64,000 bases of DNA from Trissonchulus latispiculum (lineage: Eukaryota; Nematoda; Enoplea; Enoplida; Ironidae). The DNA lies in NCBI GenBank assembly GCA_030248195.1, contig JASAND010028271.1, positions 1-64,000 on the forward strand. The letters run 5' to 3'. A program made the position numbers and the translations under genes. Below the pieces are notes generated by a model, which was not told the DNA's origin, searched no databases, and was given only the letters and a program-made list of their open reading frames with translations. Shown here in pieces: positions 35,001-44,900 of this stretch (within the stretch, counting starts at the first letter, position 1; every line of letters begins with the position of its first letter).

Positions 35001-35911
35001 ATTCTGAATGTGAAATTTCTAAACTCCCCGACTCAGGACAGTCTGTCCCGAAGAAAGACTCCCCGATCGACCATCCTGTGCAACGCCAAAAGCGAGAAAA
35101 CAAACATTTACATACCGAAAAGGAGAAACCTAAGCCACCTATTCCCGCACGATCTAAAACGCCTATTAACCTAGAAAATGTTAAACCACCTAAACCGGAA
35201 CCCGCTCGGAGGAGATCTTCTGCCAGACTGGCAGAGAAACACCGTACTCCGGAACCGCCACTGGAACCTAAAATAGAGCGCCCACCACTATCGCCTAAAC
35301 AACAGAAAAGTTTACCTCCCTTGCACATTAAATACCCCGACGCCGAATCAGACTCTGACAGCGCACTCGTTTTCTTAGGAGATGAGCCTCTTTCACAAGA
35401 AGCTGACCCAGAGTTATATCAACGCCGAAACTTCTTTGACCCCATTGACGGAGAATGGCAAAAACGCATTGCACGGACTTATGGTCTCAAAATCAGACAC
35501 GAATTGCCCGGAATGCTTCGTCATATGCCACTGTATGAACCTTATGAAGTAATAGACGTACTAGGTGATGGGAATTGTTACTATAGGGCTTTATCTTTAG
35601 CTATTACTGGGTTGGAAGATTCTTGGAGAGATATTAAACGGGGACTTTTTGAATTTTTGGAATCTAACGAACACAAACGGCGTTTTCGAGCATTATACCC
35701 AAAAATCAACGAGGTAAAGGAGAGATTAACCAAAGCTGCCAGATTTGCAACTGATGACGAGATTTTTCTAACTGCCGCTTGGTTGAAAACTACCATTATG
35801 TCTTATTCTAAATATGGTAAACTTTGGGCTTGGCACCCCCCCGCCCAGGAAAAAAGGTTTTTGCACAGGGGGTTCGATTGGGGAGTCTTTCTTCGGGACA
35901 GACTGTCCTGA
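26039..35911 (+). CDS. Gag-Env-Pro-Pro-RT-RNaseH-IN-OTU polyprotein of an errantivirus-like retroelement
   Basis: One open frame of 3,290 codons. In order: a Pro-rich N terminus; retrotransposon Gag (about 73-220); CCHC knuckle CFNCNKPGHVRREC (288-301); an Arg/Asn/Asp/Tyr-rich tract (320-420); a Cys cluster (about 497-527); an Env-like glycoprotein (about 607-1231); an acidic Ser-rich linker; two retropepsins with DTG at 1465 and 1630; Ty3/gypsy RT with YIDD at 2104; RNase H; integrase with an HHCC finger and D2694, D2754, E2790; a charged tail; and an OTU domain with GDGNC at 3176-3180. The last 20 or so codons, beyond about 35845, read antisense through the other copy, so the true C terminus is lost. 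No frameshift or stop separates gag from pol. The start ATG is conserved in both copies. Confidence 0.93.
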   Translation: MPDPAETGGGTPPNPPEQPESPPSTPPPAGPEHVALTALTKTLTEFNAVVRAQGVATAFSSVPIHHGHSSESFEEHVEKYERFCSVMNFDEWQKIHTFSSSLKGRALELFRSVPKDSRGKWTELIAEAKKIMVPPHTALHASSLMFQVKQEKGEPVADYLMRLNRYARLSFKEEDGFSDKQVELLKLRLFLFGLRTDLKNRVPPGCTTLAKAVERAQLAEGEYPGEGYPSFLEPNFRAEQDAPAAIAEAEKAVRDLKIRFEKFEAENSKKASNTGKNERSRDLPPGITCFNCNKPGHVRRECRQPGGGAYQARSQNFQSSRGSFRNSDRNRNYDNRGGQGRDNFDRGRYNDNTGNGNRERYDNRNNRNYDSRDNRNNERRDDRNYDQQNRNERYRSDHRRDNGQPSDRRDQRSDLPVEMRREYGPKFAVSRSRAQEPGHYHDSPGRGRNYSGSSAYSGSDRSECYDHRPHYNRQPRSDSGSAGQYSARSVRAVSPRCMRHAKRCLTSPHFSHKVLMCRQPMICTCRPVQYEPPCLLRGALTPSTVTSTDEELFIPISNSEEVKPRNYESFRETELVSETQTVAIQCELYSDKLLETIENETQAPRIFDLSLFLVPFLSIFAAIRSLRKFSTPVFWLLLGLLLSTANAQSAPDTGSSHFLADEIAKIGTVVLPRWGAVLSPAGIGVISQKTEYLALIVQLAVPPISPQWKPPEWANEEDCIDLNTGKAKTDQYCVRMINQSCPQHDFLEQEIDQIKAEYRKLYSGVLNTNFYSKLLASLCRSTPGVCTSYPPIEPGRQRHKRFIEFLLAGALGIGGIANSLSNSYHLGKLDAKVNAVEQGFHILRDEQIKITDSVRKIVHANEQVYAFLHHTVQDLTTLIIRARCSNFSYMRQIYMQLLAHIFTSSLREGLNSVMHAGLRSEITPGLVNLQTLKGIIKTHPSLRNSLLSQEPSLIYQFGKVYPIKIDFNSLRFGFMLEIPVPLEQEVRPLYAVHNLGYNSRLHGITTLAPMPDYAQRLDSGEVREIDVTECKTAPGLWFCPPNAIVTSLRAKCLQILISFSEDRVEKEFSTCKDYVKVKVLDNSTEYRTTPAGVLIRTNYTEVIVARSPSLNHVAEGERVPVPETGTLWFEHGRYLHLIIGNTILTSTLGIARTTVTLADLKETVVPAPLGRIPLHFTELSTAEYENEQARNLIQDQMKEYVHLPFVPLQLNHGLFMVIIIVVIGCIIVFWVTPCGRKFRNRIRGKCHRKPDTNAAAPVISAPSNGRRVTERFFSDDEEEAPVELGSLAVNDERIPLRPVNRSLDYDKLRKAANRCQATSKAISRDTSYASSMSDYNVKDSDASANLLSDERIDCASPTVDMSLDKKHRNERHIVRFSCQRPLEKPDSGDETTDSSLVSYSDAATSPLKRRVSHSAANAGNSQVQTRSIVGNPDRTINAHSVLMVRTVPLLMTLLILGQTVDALFDTGSLVSVMTTGLVRQLKLDAHPVEIPQYLQTANGGKCEIVGTITVPVLFHRNRESLPIHDWTFVVVDNLTVDCIIGSDFMTSFPGEISLDLGQHTITWPTLSGNSVTIPLKLPVTSRNREIHLIGTLPSRTRNHGESRANTPVLHRPLPMIFVNLNGRPIQTLVDTGANLSLMSENLVDFLKLAIQPLAHPPRAEGINGQTLKFRGIVKLPVEFYDSPGIRIEHSFLVPKGLAEDCLLGTDFLHEHGGDLNLSFHKGELSLLKAGRPPMVAKLIQQSPVTETAYRVSAMKQVVIPPYAEMTVPALVESVESLKYDGLFEPDVVKFEGNASAVQVLPAMVDLRSRCVPVLMRNGTGQPVTVYENSTLGNVTPRNRVGHREPPVKYEEVVNEYGEVVKLNNRFKSNPKTSREGYHFRINSLKNIEPCSVKDLPEAMQAISFDEDSLNEIEKGQFLGLLRQNKHCFSQHSFDIGKCTIFKAHINTGDAKPIYATPYRLPVHLRQPLLEELTEMLKYGLIRPSTSPWSSPMIYVPKPGGKLRLCVDFRRVNKISDPDIYPIPRIDDIMTSLKGSKYFSTIDLSKGFNQIELDEDSKAKASFNTFHGQFEYNVLPFGLKCAPGNFQRCMERILGDLQWKKCIIYIDDILIFSKTFSEHLEIMQEVFDRLRAADLKMNPGKCHFLKKSVTYLGHIISEQGVEPLKERIQAIHDLAIPKTLKDVESFLGMCAYYAKFIKGFAHLASPLYSLKKKGVRFVWNNTHQQSFDLLKKSLVEAPVLAHPDLAKGFVLHTDASDLGLGAVLSQEQDDGKYHPVAYAARSLKKYERNYSTHDKECLAMKFGIEHFRHYLYGGPPFTLFTDHSALRWLMKHPPRNSRLARWQMTFSEYDFEIKHRNNPQLRNADGLSRNPLFADVAKGLPGEGQNCERQSVRFHQEDSDDLVAHINSVVVKGEGRESRAFQLPKISKAQAKKSVTTVRSKVSRISQQSESENSEESQPSPQKQPKIRSQVDNASDSEHVSKPAPAGLRKKRDICPSSTSEEEPVREEFRSETGRPKRKEHAHLVFSQMFDVAVRDKSNVTLNPKSWKKLQQLQAEDLLLGEIIEYKVNKNLPSNFNRAVRIAALSEHCDIRDGVLVHLERFRDTVLEVLAVPESLRSEALAACHDSPYAAHGGCNKTSFRLAEHFWWPGMHADAKQWVKSCPRCQKRKGPPKNPKALLRHAPLPVEPFERVHCDLMDISKASKSGMRHILSFIDAFSKYVIAVPIKNKRAYTIAQTFLEFIVLQYGSPKELVSDQGKEFVAALNKEICALVQTRKLETTRYHPAANGQVERWHRTLLDMLSTVTENHLEWDNMVPFCQFAYNTSVNATTGETPHYLLHAWDPVLPSATNVAIPTDRKYAGFDYVNNATEALQLAWSLAREKTGAAQETQDRQYNRNAVEPTFRVGDLVMIKASNVAKKDQVYKLLDKRVGPYRIDKIFGCVAEVYPAGNRRAKRIKVQFNNMVPCVEPRVITAPVHQHEEDSTDTSDHSECEISKLPDSGQSVPKKDSPIDHPVQRQKRENKHLHTEKEKPKPPIPARSKTPINLENVKPPKPEPARRRSSARLAEKHRTPEPPLEPKIERPPLSPKQQKSLPPLHIKYPDAESDSDSALVFLGDEPLSQEADPELYQRRNFFDPIDGEWQKRIARTYGLKIRHELPGMLRHMPLYEPYEVIDVLGDGNCYYRALSLAITGLEDSWRDIKRGLFEFLESNEHKRRFRALYPKINEVKERLTKAARFATDDEIFLTAAWLKTTIMSYSKYGKLWAWHPPAQEKRFLHRGFDWGVFLRDRLS
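27859..29760 (+). other. Envelope-like region inside the polyprotein
   Basis: A long hydrophobic stretch (residues 607-645) ends with a signal-peptidase-like ANA|QS site. The following ectodomain has paired cysteines and NxS/T sites. A furin-type RQRHKR occupies 796-801, directly followed by a hydrophobic Gly/Ala-rich segment (FIEFLLAGALGIGG) and a heptad-like helical region. A transmembrane helix spans about 1213-1231, then a basic cytoplasmic stretch. This layout matches class I-type fusion glycoproteins such as errantivirus Env and baculovirus F. In this position the signal and anchor would leave Gag and Pol in the cytosol and only Env in the lumen. The copy at 35768-44905 has the same features, with the furin site at 42520-42503. 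Confidence 0.85.
30390..31200 (+). other. Two tandem retropepsin domains
   Basis: The first domain has LFDTGSLVSVM (D1465) with a later CIIGSDF. The second has TLVDTGANLSLM (D1630) with CLLGTDF. Each is a full retropepsin-like unit of about 100-120 residues, separated by a short linker. Retropepsins normally act as homodimers with one DTG per chain; two per polyprotein could form an intramolecular pair, like the two lobes of pepsin. Both DTGs are retained in the second copy. Confidence 0.8.
31900..34960 (+). other. RT, RNase H and integrase of the retroelement
   Basis: The RT carries LRLCVDFRRVN, FSTIDLSKGFNQIEL, LPFGLKCAPGNFQ and YIDD. RNase H has HTDASDLGLGAVL and the TDHSAL block. The integrase has a His-His-Cys-Cys finger (HDSPYAAHGGC ... 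CPRCQ) and a D,D(35)E core. All visible catalytic residues are intact. The RT to RNase H part shows no amino-acid difference between the two copies. Motif wording is that of Ty3/gypsy (Metaviridae) rather than Bel/Pao. Confidence 0.92.
35540..35845 (+). other. OTU-type cysteine protease domain at the polyprotein C terminus (truncated)
   Basis: VLGDGNCYYRALSLAITG contains the Asp and catalytic Cys of OTU deubiquitinases, and the following helices (WRDIKRGLFEFL, DDEIFLTAAWLKTTIMSY) fit the fold. The domain breaks at the palindrome junction before the expected catalytic His near its C terminus. It is absent from the right copy. It could trim ubiquitin-like modifiers or act as an accessory processing protease; which is unknown. 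Confidence 0.75.
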
Positions 35912-38900
35912 GTCGGGTAATTTAGAAATTTCACACTCAGACTGATCAGACGTGTCAGTGGAATCCTCTTCGTGTTGATGCATGGGTGCCGTAATGACGC
36001 GTGGCTCAACGCACGGTACCATGTTGTTAAACTGTACCTTAATTCTTTTGGCACGTCGGTTGCCAGCAGGGTACACCTCGGCGACACAGCCAAAAATCTT
36101 GTCAATCCTATAAGGTCCTACCCGTTTATCTAACAACTTATACACCTGGTCTTTCTTAGCTACATTAGAGGCCTTAATCATAACCAGATCCCCTACACGG
36201 AAGGTGGGTTCTACGGCGTTACGGTTATAATTACGATCTTGCGTTTCTTGGGCTGCTCCCGTCTTTTCGCGGGCAAGTGACCAGGCCAACTGCAGAGCTT
36301 CAGTAGCATTATTAACATAGTCAAATCCAGCATATTTACGATCAGTAGGTATAGCTACATTCGTGGCGCTAGGTAATACAGGGTCCCATGCATGCAATAG
36401 GTAATGTGGTGTTTCACCCGTGGTGGCGTTCACAGAAGTGTTATAAGCGAATTGACAGAAAGGAACCATGTTATCCCATTCCAGATGGTTTTCAGTAACA
36501 GTACTTAACATGTCTAACAGTGTGCGATGCCAGCGTTCAACCTGACCATTAGCAGCGGGATGGTAGCGCGTAGTTTCTAATTTTCGAGTTTGCACAAGAG
36601 CGCAAATTTCCTTATTAAGTGCTGCTACAAATTCCTTGCCCTGATCGGAGACTAGTTCCTTTGGTGATCCATATTGCAGGACAATAAACTCAAGGAAAGT
36701 TTGGGCAATTGTATACGCGCGCTTATTCTTGATAGGTACAGCAATCACATATTTGGAAAATGCATCAATGAAACTGAGTATATGCTTCATGCCGCTTTTA
36801 GATGCTTTCGAGATATCCATCAGGTCGCAGTGAACTCGCTCAAAGGGCTCTACGGGGAGTGGAGCGTGTCTTAATAGAGCCTTGGGGTTTTTCGGGGGTC
36901 CCTTCCTTTTTTGACACCGGGGACAAGATTTTACCCATTGTTTTGCATCGGCATGCATGCCTGGCCACCAAAAGTGTTCAGCTAGTCGAAATGAAGTTTT
37001 ATTGCATCCGCCGTGCGCAGCATAGGGGCTATCGTGACAAGCAGCCAGAGCTTCGGAGCGCAAACTTTCGGGTACAGCTAATACCTCTAGCACGGTATCC
37101 CTGAATCGTTCAAGGTGGACTAGAACCCCATCCCTCATGTCGCAGTGTTCAGAAAGTGCGGCAATGCGGACAGCGCGGTTAAAGTTACTAGGTAAGTTCT
37201 TATTAACTTTGTACTCAATAATTTCACCTAATAAAAGATCTTCGGCTTGTAGCTGCTGTAGCTTTTTCCAGGACTTTGGATTGAGAGTAACGTTAGACTT
37301 ATCGCGGACTGCGACATCGAACATTTGACTAAAAACTAAATGCGCATGCTCCTTTCGTTTAGGTCGTCCGGTTTCTGAACGAAACTCTTCTCTTACCAGT
37401 TCTTCCTCGGAAGTGGAGGAGGGGCAAGTGTTACGTTTCTTCCGCAAGCCGGCAGGCACTGGTTTGCTAACGTGCTCACTGTCTGAAACGTTATCCACCT
37501 GAGAACGAATTTTAGGTTGTTTTTGAGGGGACGGTTGACTTTCCTCTGAATTTTCAGATTCCGACTGTTGAGAAATTCGCGAAACTTTAGAGCGCACAGT
37601 AGTGACACTCTTTTTTGCCTGGGCCTTCGAAATCTTGGGCAATTGAAAAGCACGACTTTCCCTTCCTTCCCCTTTGACAACCACAGAGTTAATGTGGGCC
37701 ACTAGATCATCGCTATCTTCCTGATGAAATTGTACCGACTGTCGCTCACCGTTCTGTTCCTCTCCGGGCAATCCCTTTGCTACATCTGCAAACAAGGGAT
37801 TCCTAGATAGTCCGTCAGCATTTCTGAGCTGAGGGTTGTTCCTATGCTTAATTTCAAAGTCATACTCGGAGAAGGTCATTTGCCACCTAGCTAATCGTGA
37901 ATTTCGCGGGGGGTGTTTCATTAACCAACGTAGAGCAGAATGATCAGTGAAAAGAGTGAAAGGCGGACCACCGTACAAATAATGTCTAAAATGTTCGATA
38001 CCAAATTTCATGGCTAAACATTCTTTATCGTGGGTAGAGTAATTTCGTTCATACTTTTTTAGAGACCTGGCCGCGTAGGCGACGGGGTGGTATTTTCCGT
38101 CGTCTTGCTCTTGAGATAGAACCGCTCCCAAACCCAAATCTGATGCATCTGTATGTAAAACAAATCCCTTAGCTAGATCGGGGTGAGCTAGCACAGGAGC
38201 CTCAACAAGACTCTTTTTGAGTAAGTCGAAAGATTGTTGGTGTGTATTATTCCACACAAACCGTACCCCTTTCTTCTTGAGAGAGTACAAGGGAGAAGCC
38301 AAATGGGCGAATCCCTTGATAAACTTAGCATAATACGCACACATTCCTAGAAAACTCTCAACGTCCTTAAGCGTCTTAGGTATCGCTAAATCATGTATGG
38401 CCTGAATTCTTTCCTTCAAGGGTTCGACTCCCTGCTCCGAAATGATATGGCCCAAATAAGTAACAGATTTTTTGAGGAAATGACATTTTCCCGGATTCAT
38501 TTTCAAATCAGCAGCACGCAGTCGATCGAAAACCTCTTGCATAATTTCGAGATGTTCTGAGAAAGTTTTGGAGAAAATCAGAATGTCATCAATGTAAATA
38601 ATGCATTTTTTCCATTGCAAGTCTCCCAAAATTCGTTCCATGCATCTTTGAAAATTTCCTGGTGCACATTTTAGTCCAAACGGTAAAACGTTATATTCAA
38701 ATTGCCCATGAAAAGTGTTGAAACTGGCCTTTGCCTTAGAATCTTCATCTAACTCAATTTGATTAAATCCCTTACTTAGATCTATCGTTGAGAAGTACTT
38801 TGAGCCCTTGAGGGAGGTCATAATATCATCAATACGAGGAATCGGGTAAATATCAGGATCACTAATCTTGTTCACCCGCCTAAAGTCAACACACAGTCGT

Positions 38901-41900
38901 AACTTCCCACCCGGTTTGGGTACATAGATCATGGGAGAGCTCCATGGACTAGTAGATGGACGGATTAGACCGTATTTCAACATTTCAGTTAACTCTTCTA
39001 ATAGAGGCTGTCGCAAATGTACAGGTAGGCGATAGGGCGTAGCGTAAATGGGCTTGGCATCCCCAGTATTGATGTGTGCCTTAAAGATGGTACATTTCCC
39101 TATGTCAAAAGAATGTTGCGAAAAACAGTGCTTATTTTGGCGTAGAAGTCCCAAAAATTGTCCTTTTTCAATTTCATTCAAAGAGTCCTCATCGAACGAA
39201 ATGGCCTGCATGGCTTCGGGCAAGTCCTTCACGGAACACGGTTCAATATTTTTCAAAGAGTTTATCCGAAAGTGATATCCCTCCCGACTCGTTTTAGGAT
39301 TAGATTTAAACCGGTTGTTCAGCTTTACGACTTCCCCATACTCGTTAACAACTTCCTCATATTTGACTGGTGGTTCCCGGTGTCCAACCCGGTTTCGAGG
39401 CGTCACATTACCTAAGGTAGAGTTCTCGTAAACCGTTACGGGTTGTCCAGTCCCGTTTCGCATAAGTACCGGTACACAGCGTGATCTCAAATCTACCATG
39501 GCAGGGAGTGCTTGCACAGCACTGGCATTACCTTCAAATTTAACTACGTCTGGTTCGAATAATCCATCATACTTAAGAGACTCTACACTTTCTACTAGCG
39601 CAGGTACGGTCATCTCGGCATAGGGGGGAATAACGACCTGCTTCATAGCAGATACCCGATAAGCAGTTTCCGTAACCGGGGATTGCTGTATTAACTTAGC
39701 TACCATGGGGGGTCTACCGGCTTTTAGTAGGCTTAGTTCTCCCTTGTGAAAGCTAAGGTTAAGGTCCCCACCATGTTCATGCAAAAAGTCAGTCCCTAGA
39801 AGGCAGTCCTCGGCTAAACCCTTGGGAACCAGAAAGGAATGTTCAATCCTGATCCCAGGCGAGTCATAGAATTCAACGGGTAATTTGACAATACCCCTAA
39901 ATTTCAAAGTTTGACCGTTTATGCCTTCGGCGCGAGGTGGGTGTGCCAGTGGTTGAATGGCTAATTTCAAAAAGTCAACCAAGTTTTCACTCATCAAGCT
40001 CAGATTCGCTCCGGTGTCAACTAAGGTCTGTATGGGACGTCCGTTTAAGTTTACAAAGATCATGGGCAGCGGTCGGTGTAGAACCGGGGTGTTAGCCCGA
40101 GATTCCCCGTGGTTCCTAGTCCGAGAGGGTAGAGTGCCAATCAGATGTATCTCGCGATTCCTAGAAGTCACGGGTAGTTTCAAAGGAATCGTGACACTAT
40201 TCCCGTTCAGAGTTGGCCAAGTAATGGTGTGTTGCCCCAAGTCCAACGAAATTTCCCCAGGAAAGCTAGTCATAAAGTCAGATCCTATAATGCAGTCAAC
40301 AGTAAGATTATCCACTACCACAAAGGTCCAATCATGGATCGGTAGGGATTCCCGATTCCTATGAAATAGAACAGGTACAGTTATGGTCCCTACAATTTCG
40401 CACTTCCCACCGTTAGCAGTTTGCAAATATTGTGGTATTTCTACCGGATGCGCATCTAATTTAAGTTGTCGCACCAACCCGGTAGTCATAACTGAGACAA
40501 GCGATCCTGTATCAAACAAAGCATCTACAGTTTGCCCTAAAATTAGTAACGTCATAAGCAAAGGCACGGTGCGAACCATCAGTACCGAGTGCGCATTGAT
40601 AGTTCTATCGGGGTTTCCCACGATAGAGCGTGTTTGGACTTGGGAGTTCCCAGCGTTAGCAGTAGAATGAGAGACTCGACGTTTCAGAGGACTAGTAGCG
40701 GCGTCGGAATAAGAAACTAGTGACGAGTCGGTGGTTTCATCTCCCGAGTCTGGTTTCTCAAGTGGTCGCTGACATGAGAATCGAACTATATGTCGCTCAT
40801 TCCTATGTTTCTTATCCAGACTCATATCCACAGTTGGGGAGGCGCAATCAATTCTCTCATCAGATAAAAGGTTAGCAGAAGCATCACTATCCTTAACATT
40901 ATAATCGGACATAGAAGAAGCATAGGAAGTGTCTCTAGAGATAGCTTTAGAAGTAGCCTGGCATCTATTGGCGGCCTTACGTAACTTATCATAGTCCAGA
41001 GATCTATTGACGGGTCGCAAAGGAATCCGCTCGTCATTTACTGCTAAGGAACCCAATTCTACAGGGGCTTCTTCCTCATCGTCACTAAAGAATCGCTCCG
41101 TTACTCGGCGGCCATTTGAGGGTGCAGAAATCACTGGTGCCGCAGCGTTAGTGTCAGGCTTACGGTGACACTTACCTCGAATCCGATTTCTGAATTTGCG
41201 ACCGCAGGGCGTAACCCAAAACACTATGATACATCCAATAACTACGATAATTATTACCATAAACAACCCATGGTTAAGTTGTAAGGGTACGAAAGGTAAG
41301 TGTACGTATTCCTTCATTTGGTCCTGTATAAGGTTCCGCGCTTGTTCATTCTCGTATTCTGCGGTGGATAATTCAGTGAAATGTAAGGGTATCCTACCTA
41401 AAGGGGCGGGTACGACCGTCTCCTTGAGATCAGCTAAGGTGACAGTAGTCCTGGCAATTCCTAACGTACTAGTAAGAATAGTGTTACCTATAATAAGATG
41501 CAAATAACGGCCATGTTCGAACCAGAGCGTGCCCGTTTCTGGCACTGGTACTCTCTCTCCTTCGGCCACATGATTCAGGGACGGTGACCTAGCTACGATA
41601 ACTTCGGTATAGTTGGTCCGAATAAGTACTCCCGCGGGCGTAGTACGATATTCAGTGGAGTTATCCAAGACCTTCACTTTGACATAGTCCTTACACGTGC
41701 TAAACTCTTTCTCGACCCTGTCTTCGGAGAATGAAATAAGAATCTGTAAACACTTAGCTCTCAGGCTTGTAACGATGGCATTCGGGGGACAGAACCAGAG
41801 ACCGGGTGCAGTTTTACATTCGGTTACGTCTATCTCACGGACTTCACCGGAATCCAACCGTTGAGCATAGTCCGGCATGGGGGCTAGGGTGGTGATACCG

Positions 41901-44900
41901 TGTAACCTAGAGTTATAGCCTAAGTTGTGTACTGCATACAGTGGTCTTACCTCCTGTTCCAGTGGTACAGGGATTTCGAGCATGAATCCGAATCGAAGCG
42001 AGTTAAAATCAATCTTAATAGGGTAAACTTTGCCAAATTGATAGATGAGACTGGGTTCCTGACTTAGCAAGGAATTGCGCAAGGAGGGATGTGTTTTAAT
42101 TATCCCTTTCAGAGTTTGCAGATTAACGAGTCCGGGAGTAATTTCGGAACGTAGTCCAGCATGCATCACAGAATTTAAACCTTCGCGTAAAGAAGAGGTA
42201 AAAATGTGAGCTAGCAGTTGCATGTAAATTTGTCGCATATACGAGAAATTAGAGCATCTTGCCCGAATAATAAGCGTAGTCAAATCTTGAACTGTATGAT
42301 GTAAAAAGGCGTAAACTTGTTCATTCGCATGCACAATTTTCCGAACCGAGTCTGTAATTTTGATCTGCTCATCTCGAAGAATGTGAAATCCCTGTTCCAC
42401 GGCATTTACCTTAGCATCTAGTTTACCTAGGTGATAGGAGTTAGACAAACTGTTGGCAATACCACCTATGCCTAAGGCACCAGCCAGCAGAAATTCGATA
42501 AAACGTTTGTGGCGTTGCCTACCTGGTTCTATAGGTGGGTAAGAGGTACAGACCCCCGGGGTAGATCGGCATAGGCTGGCCAATAATTTAGAATAAAAAT
42601 TTGTGTTCAAAACTCCCGAGTATAACTTTCGGTATTCCGCCTTTATTTGATCAATTTCTTGTTCCAAAAAATCATGCTGGGGACAACTCTGGTTTATCAT
42701 TCGAACACAATACTGATCCGTCTTAGCCTTACCCGTATTAAGGTCAATACAATCCTCCTCATTGGCCCACTCAGGAGGTTTCCATTGAGGGGAGATCGGA
42801 GGTACGGCTAGTTGCACAATTAAAGCTAAATACTCAGTCTTCTGTGATATAACGCCTATGCCAGCGGGGCTCAGGACTGCACCCCAGCGAGGCAAAACAA
42901 CCGTACCTATCTTAGCTATTTCGTCAGCCAAAAAATGAGACGATCCAGTGTCCGGGGGCGATTGAGCATTAGCGTTCGACAACAATAAACCCAACAAAAG
43001 CCAAAAAATGGGCGTGCTGAATTTTCTCAACGAACGTATAGCAGCAAAAATAGACAGAAAAGGTACTAATAACAGTGAAAGGTCAAAAATCCGTAGTGTC
43101 CGGGTTTCGTTTTCAATAGTTTCTACCAGTTTGTCAGAATACAATTCGCACTGGATGGCGACAGTCTGTGTTTCACTGACCAGTTCGGTTTCACGAAAAC
43201 TTTCATAATTACGCGGTTTTACCCCCTCCGAATTAGAGATTGGAATGAAAAGTTCCTCGTCAGTAGAGGTCACAGTACTAGGCGTAAGGGCACCTCTCAA
43301 TATACAGGGGGGCTCGTACTGAACAGGACGACAGGTACAAATCATCGGCTGTCGGCACATTAAAACCTTATGTGAAAAGTGGGGAGAGGTAAGACATCTC
43401 TTGGCGTGTCGCATACAGCGAGGAGAAACTGCTCGCACCGAACGAGCGGAATACTGTCCAGCCGACCCGGAATCAGACCGAGGTTGTCGGTTATAGGGCG
43501 GTCGGCGGTCATAACACTCTGAGCGATCACTACCTGAGTACGCAGAGGATCCTGAATAGTTTCGGCCTCTCCCTGGGCTGTCATGGTAATGTCCAGGCTC
43601 TTGAGCTCTGGACCGTGAAACCGCGAATTTTGGTCCGTATTCGCGTCTCATCTCTACAGGGAGATCGGACCGCTGGTCTCGACGGTCTGACTGTTGACCA
43701 TTGTCCCGTCGGTGGTCGGACCGATAGCGCTCATTTCTGTTCTGCTGGTCATAGCTCCGTTCGTCCCTACGCTCATTGTTTCTATTATCTCGACTATCGT
43801 AATTCCTATTATTCCTATTATCATAACGTTCCCTATTACTGTTTCCTGTATTATCGTTATATCTGCCACGGTCAAAGTTGTCGCGCCCTTGTCCACCCCG
43901 GTTGTCGTAATTTCTATTTCGATCAGAATTTCGAAAAGAGCCGCGATTAGACTGGAAATTTTGACTTCTGGCTTGATAAGCTCCTCCTCCCGGTTGTCGG
44001 CATTCGCGTCGGACATGACCAGGCTTGTTACAGTTAAAACAGGTAATTCCAGGCGGTAAATCACGAGAACGCTCATTTTTCCCTGTGTTAGAAGCTTTTT
44101 TGGAATTTTCCGCCTCAAACTTTTCAAAGCGAATTTTCAGATCCCTGACAGCTTTTTCTGCTTCGGCGATTGCCGCTGGAGCGTCTTGCTCCGCTCGAAA
44201 GTTAGGCTCCAAGAAGGATGGGTATCCCTCCCCAGGGTATTCTCCCTCCGCCAACTGAGCTCTCTCAACTGCCTTAGCTAACGTAGTACACCCAGGAGGC
44301 ACTCTATTTTTGAGATCAGTTCTTAATCCGAAAAGAAACAACCGCAATTTTAACAGTTCAACTTGTTTGTCAGAAAACCCATCCTCCTCCTTGAAACTAA
44401 GTCGAGCATACCTATTCAAACGCATTAAATAATCAGCCACGGGTTCCCCTTTTTCCTGCTTCACCTGGAACATGAGGGAGGAAGCGTGGAGTGCGGTATG
44501 GGGGGGAACCATAATCTTTTTTGCCTCCGCAATCAGTTCGGTCCACTTACCCCTGCTGTCCTTGGGCACAGACCGGAAGAGTTCGAGAGCACGCCCTTTC
44601 AGAGAACTTGAGAAAGTGTGTATTTTTTGCCATTCATCAAAGTTCATTACGCTGCAAAACCGTTCATATTTTTCAACGTGCTCTTCGAACGATTCCGAGG
44701 AGTGACCATGGTGAATGGGAACCGAACTGAAAGCAGTGGCCACCCCTTGGGCCCTAACCACCGCATTGAATTCGGTCAAAGTTTTTGTCAGTGCAGTTAA
44801 TGCAACATGTTCGGGTCCAGCCGGAGGCGGCGTGGACGGGGGAGACTCGGGTTGTTCAGGTGGGTTGGGAGGTGTCCCCCCTCCCGTTTCTGCAGGATCA

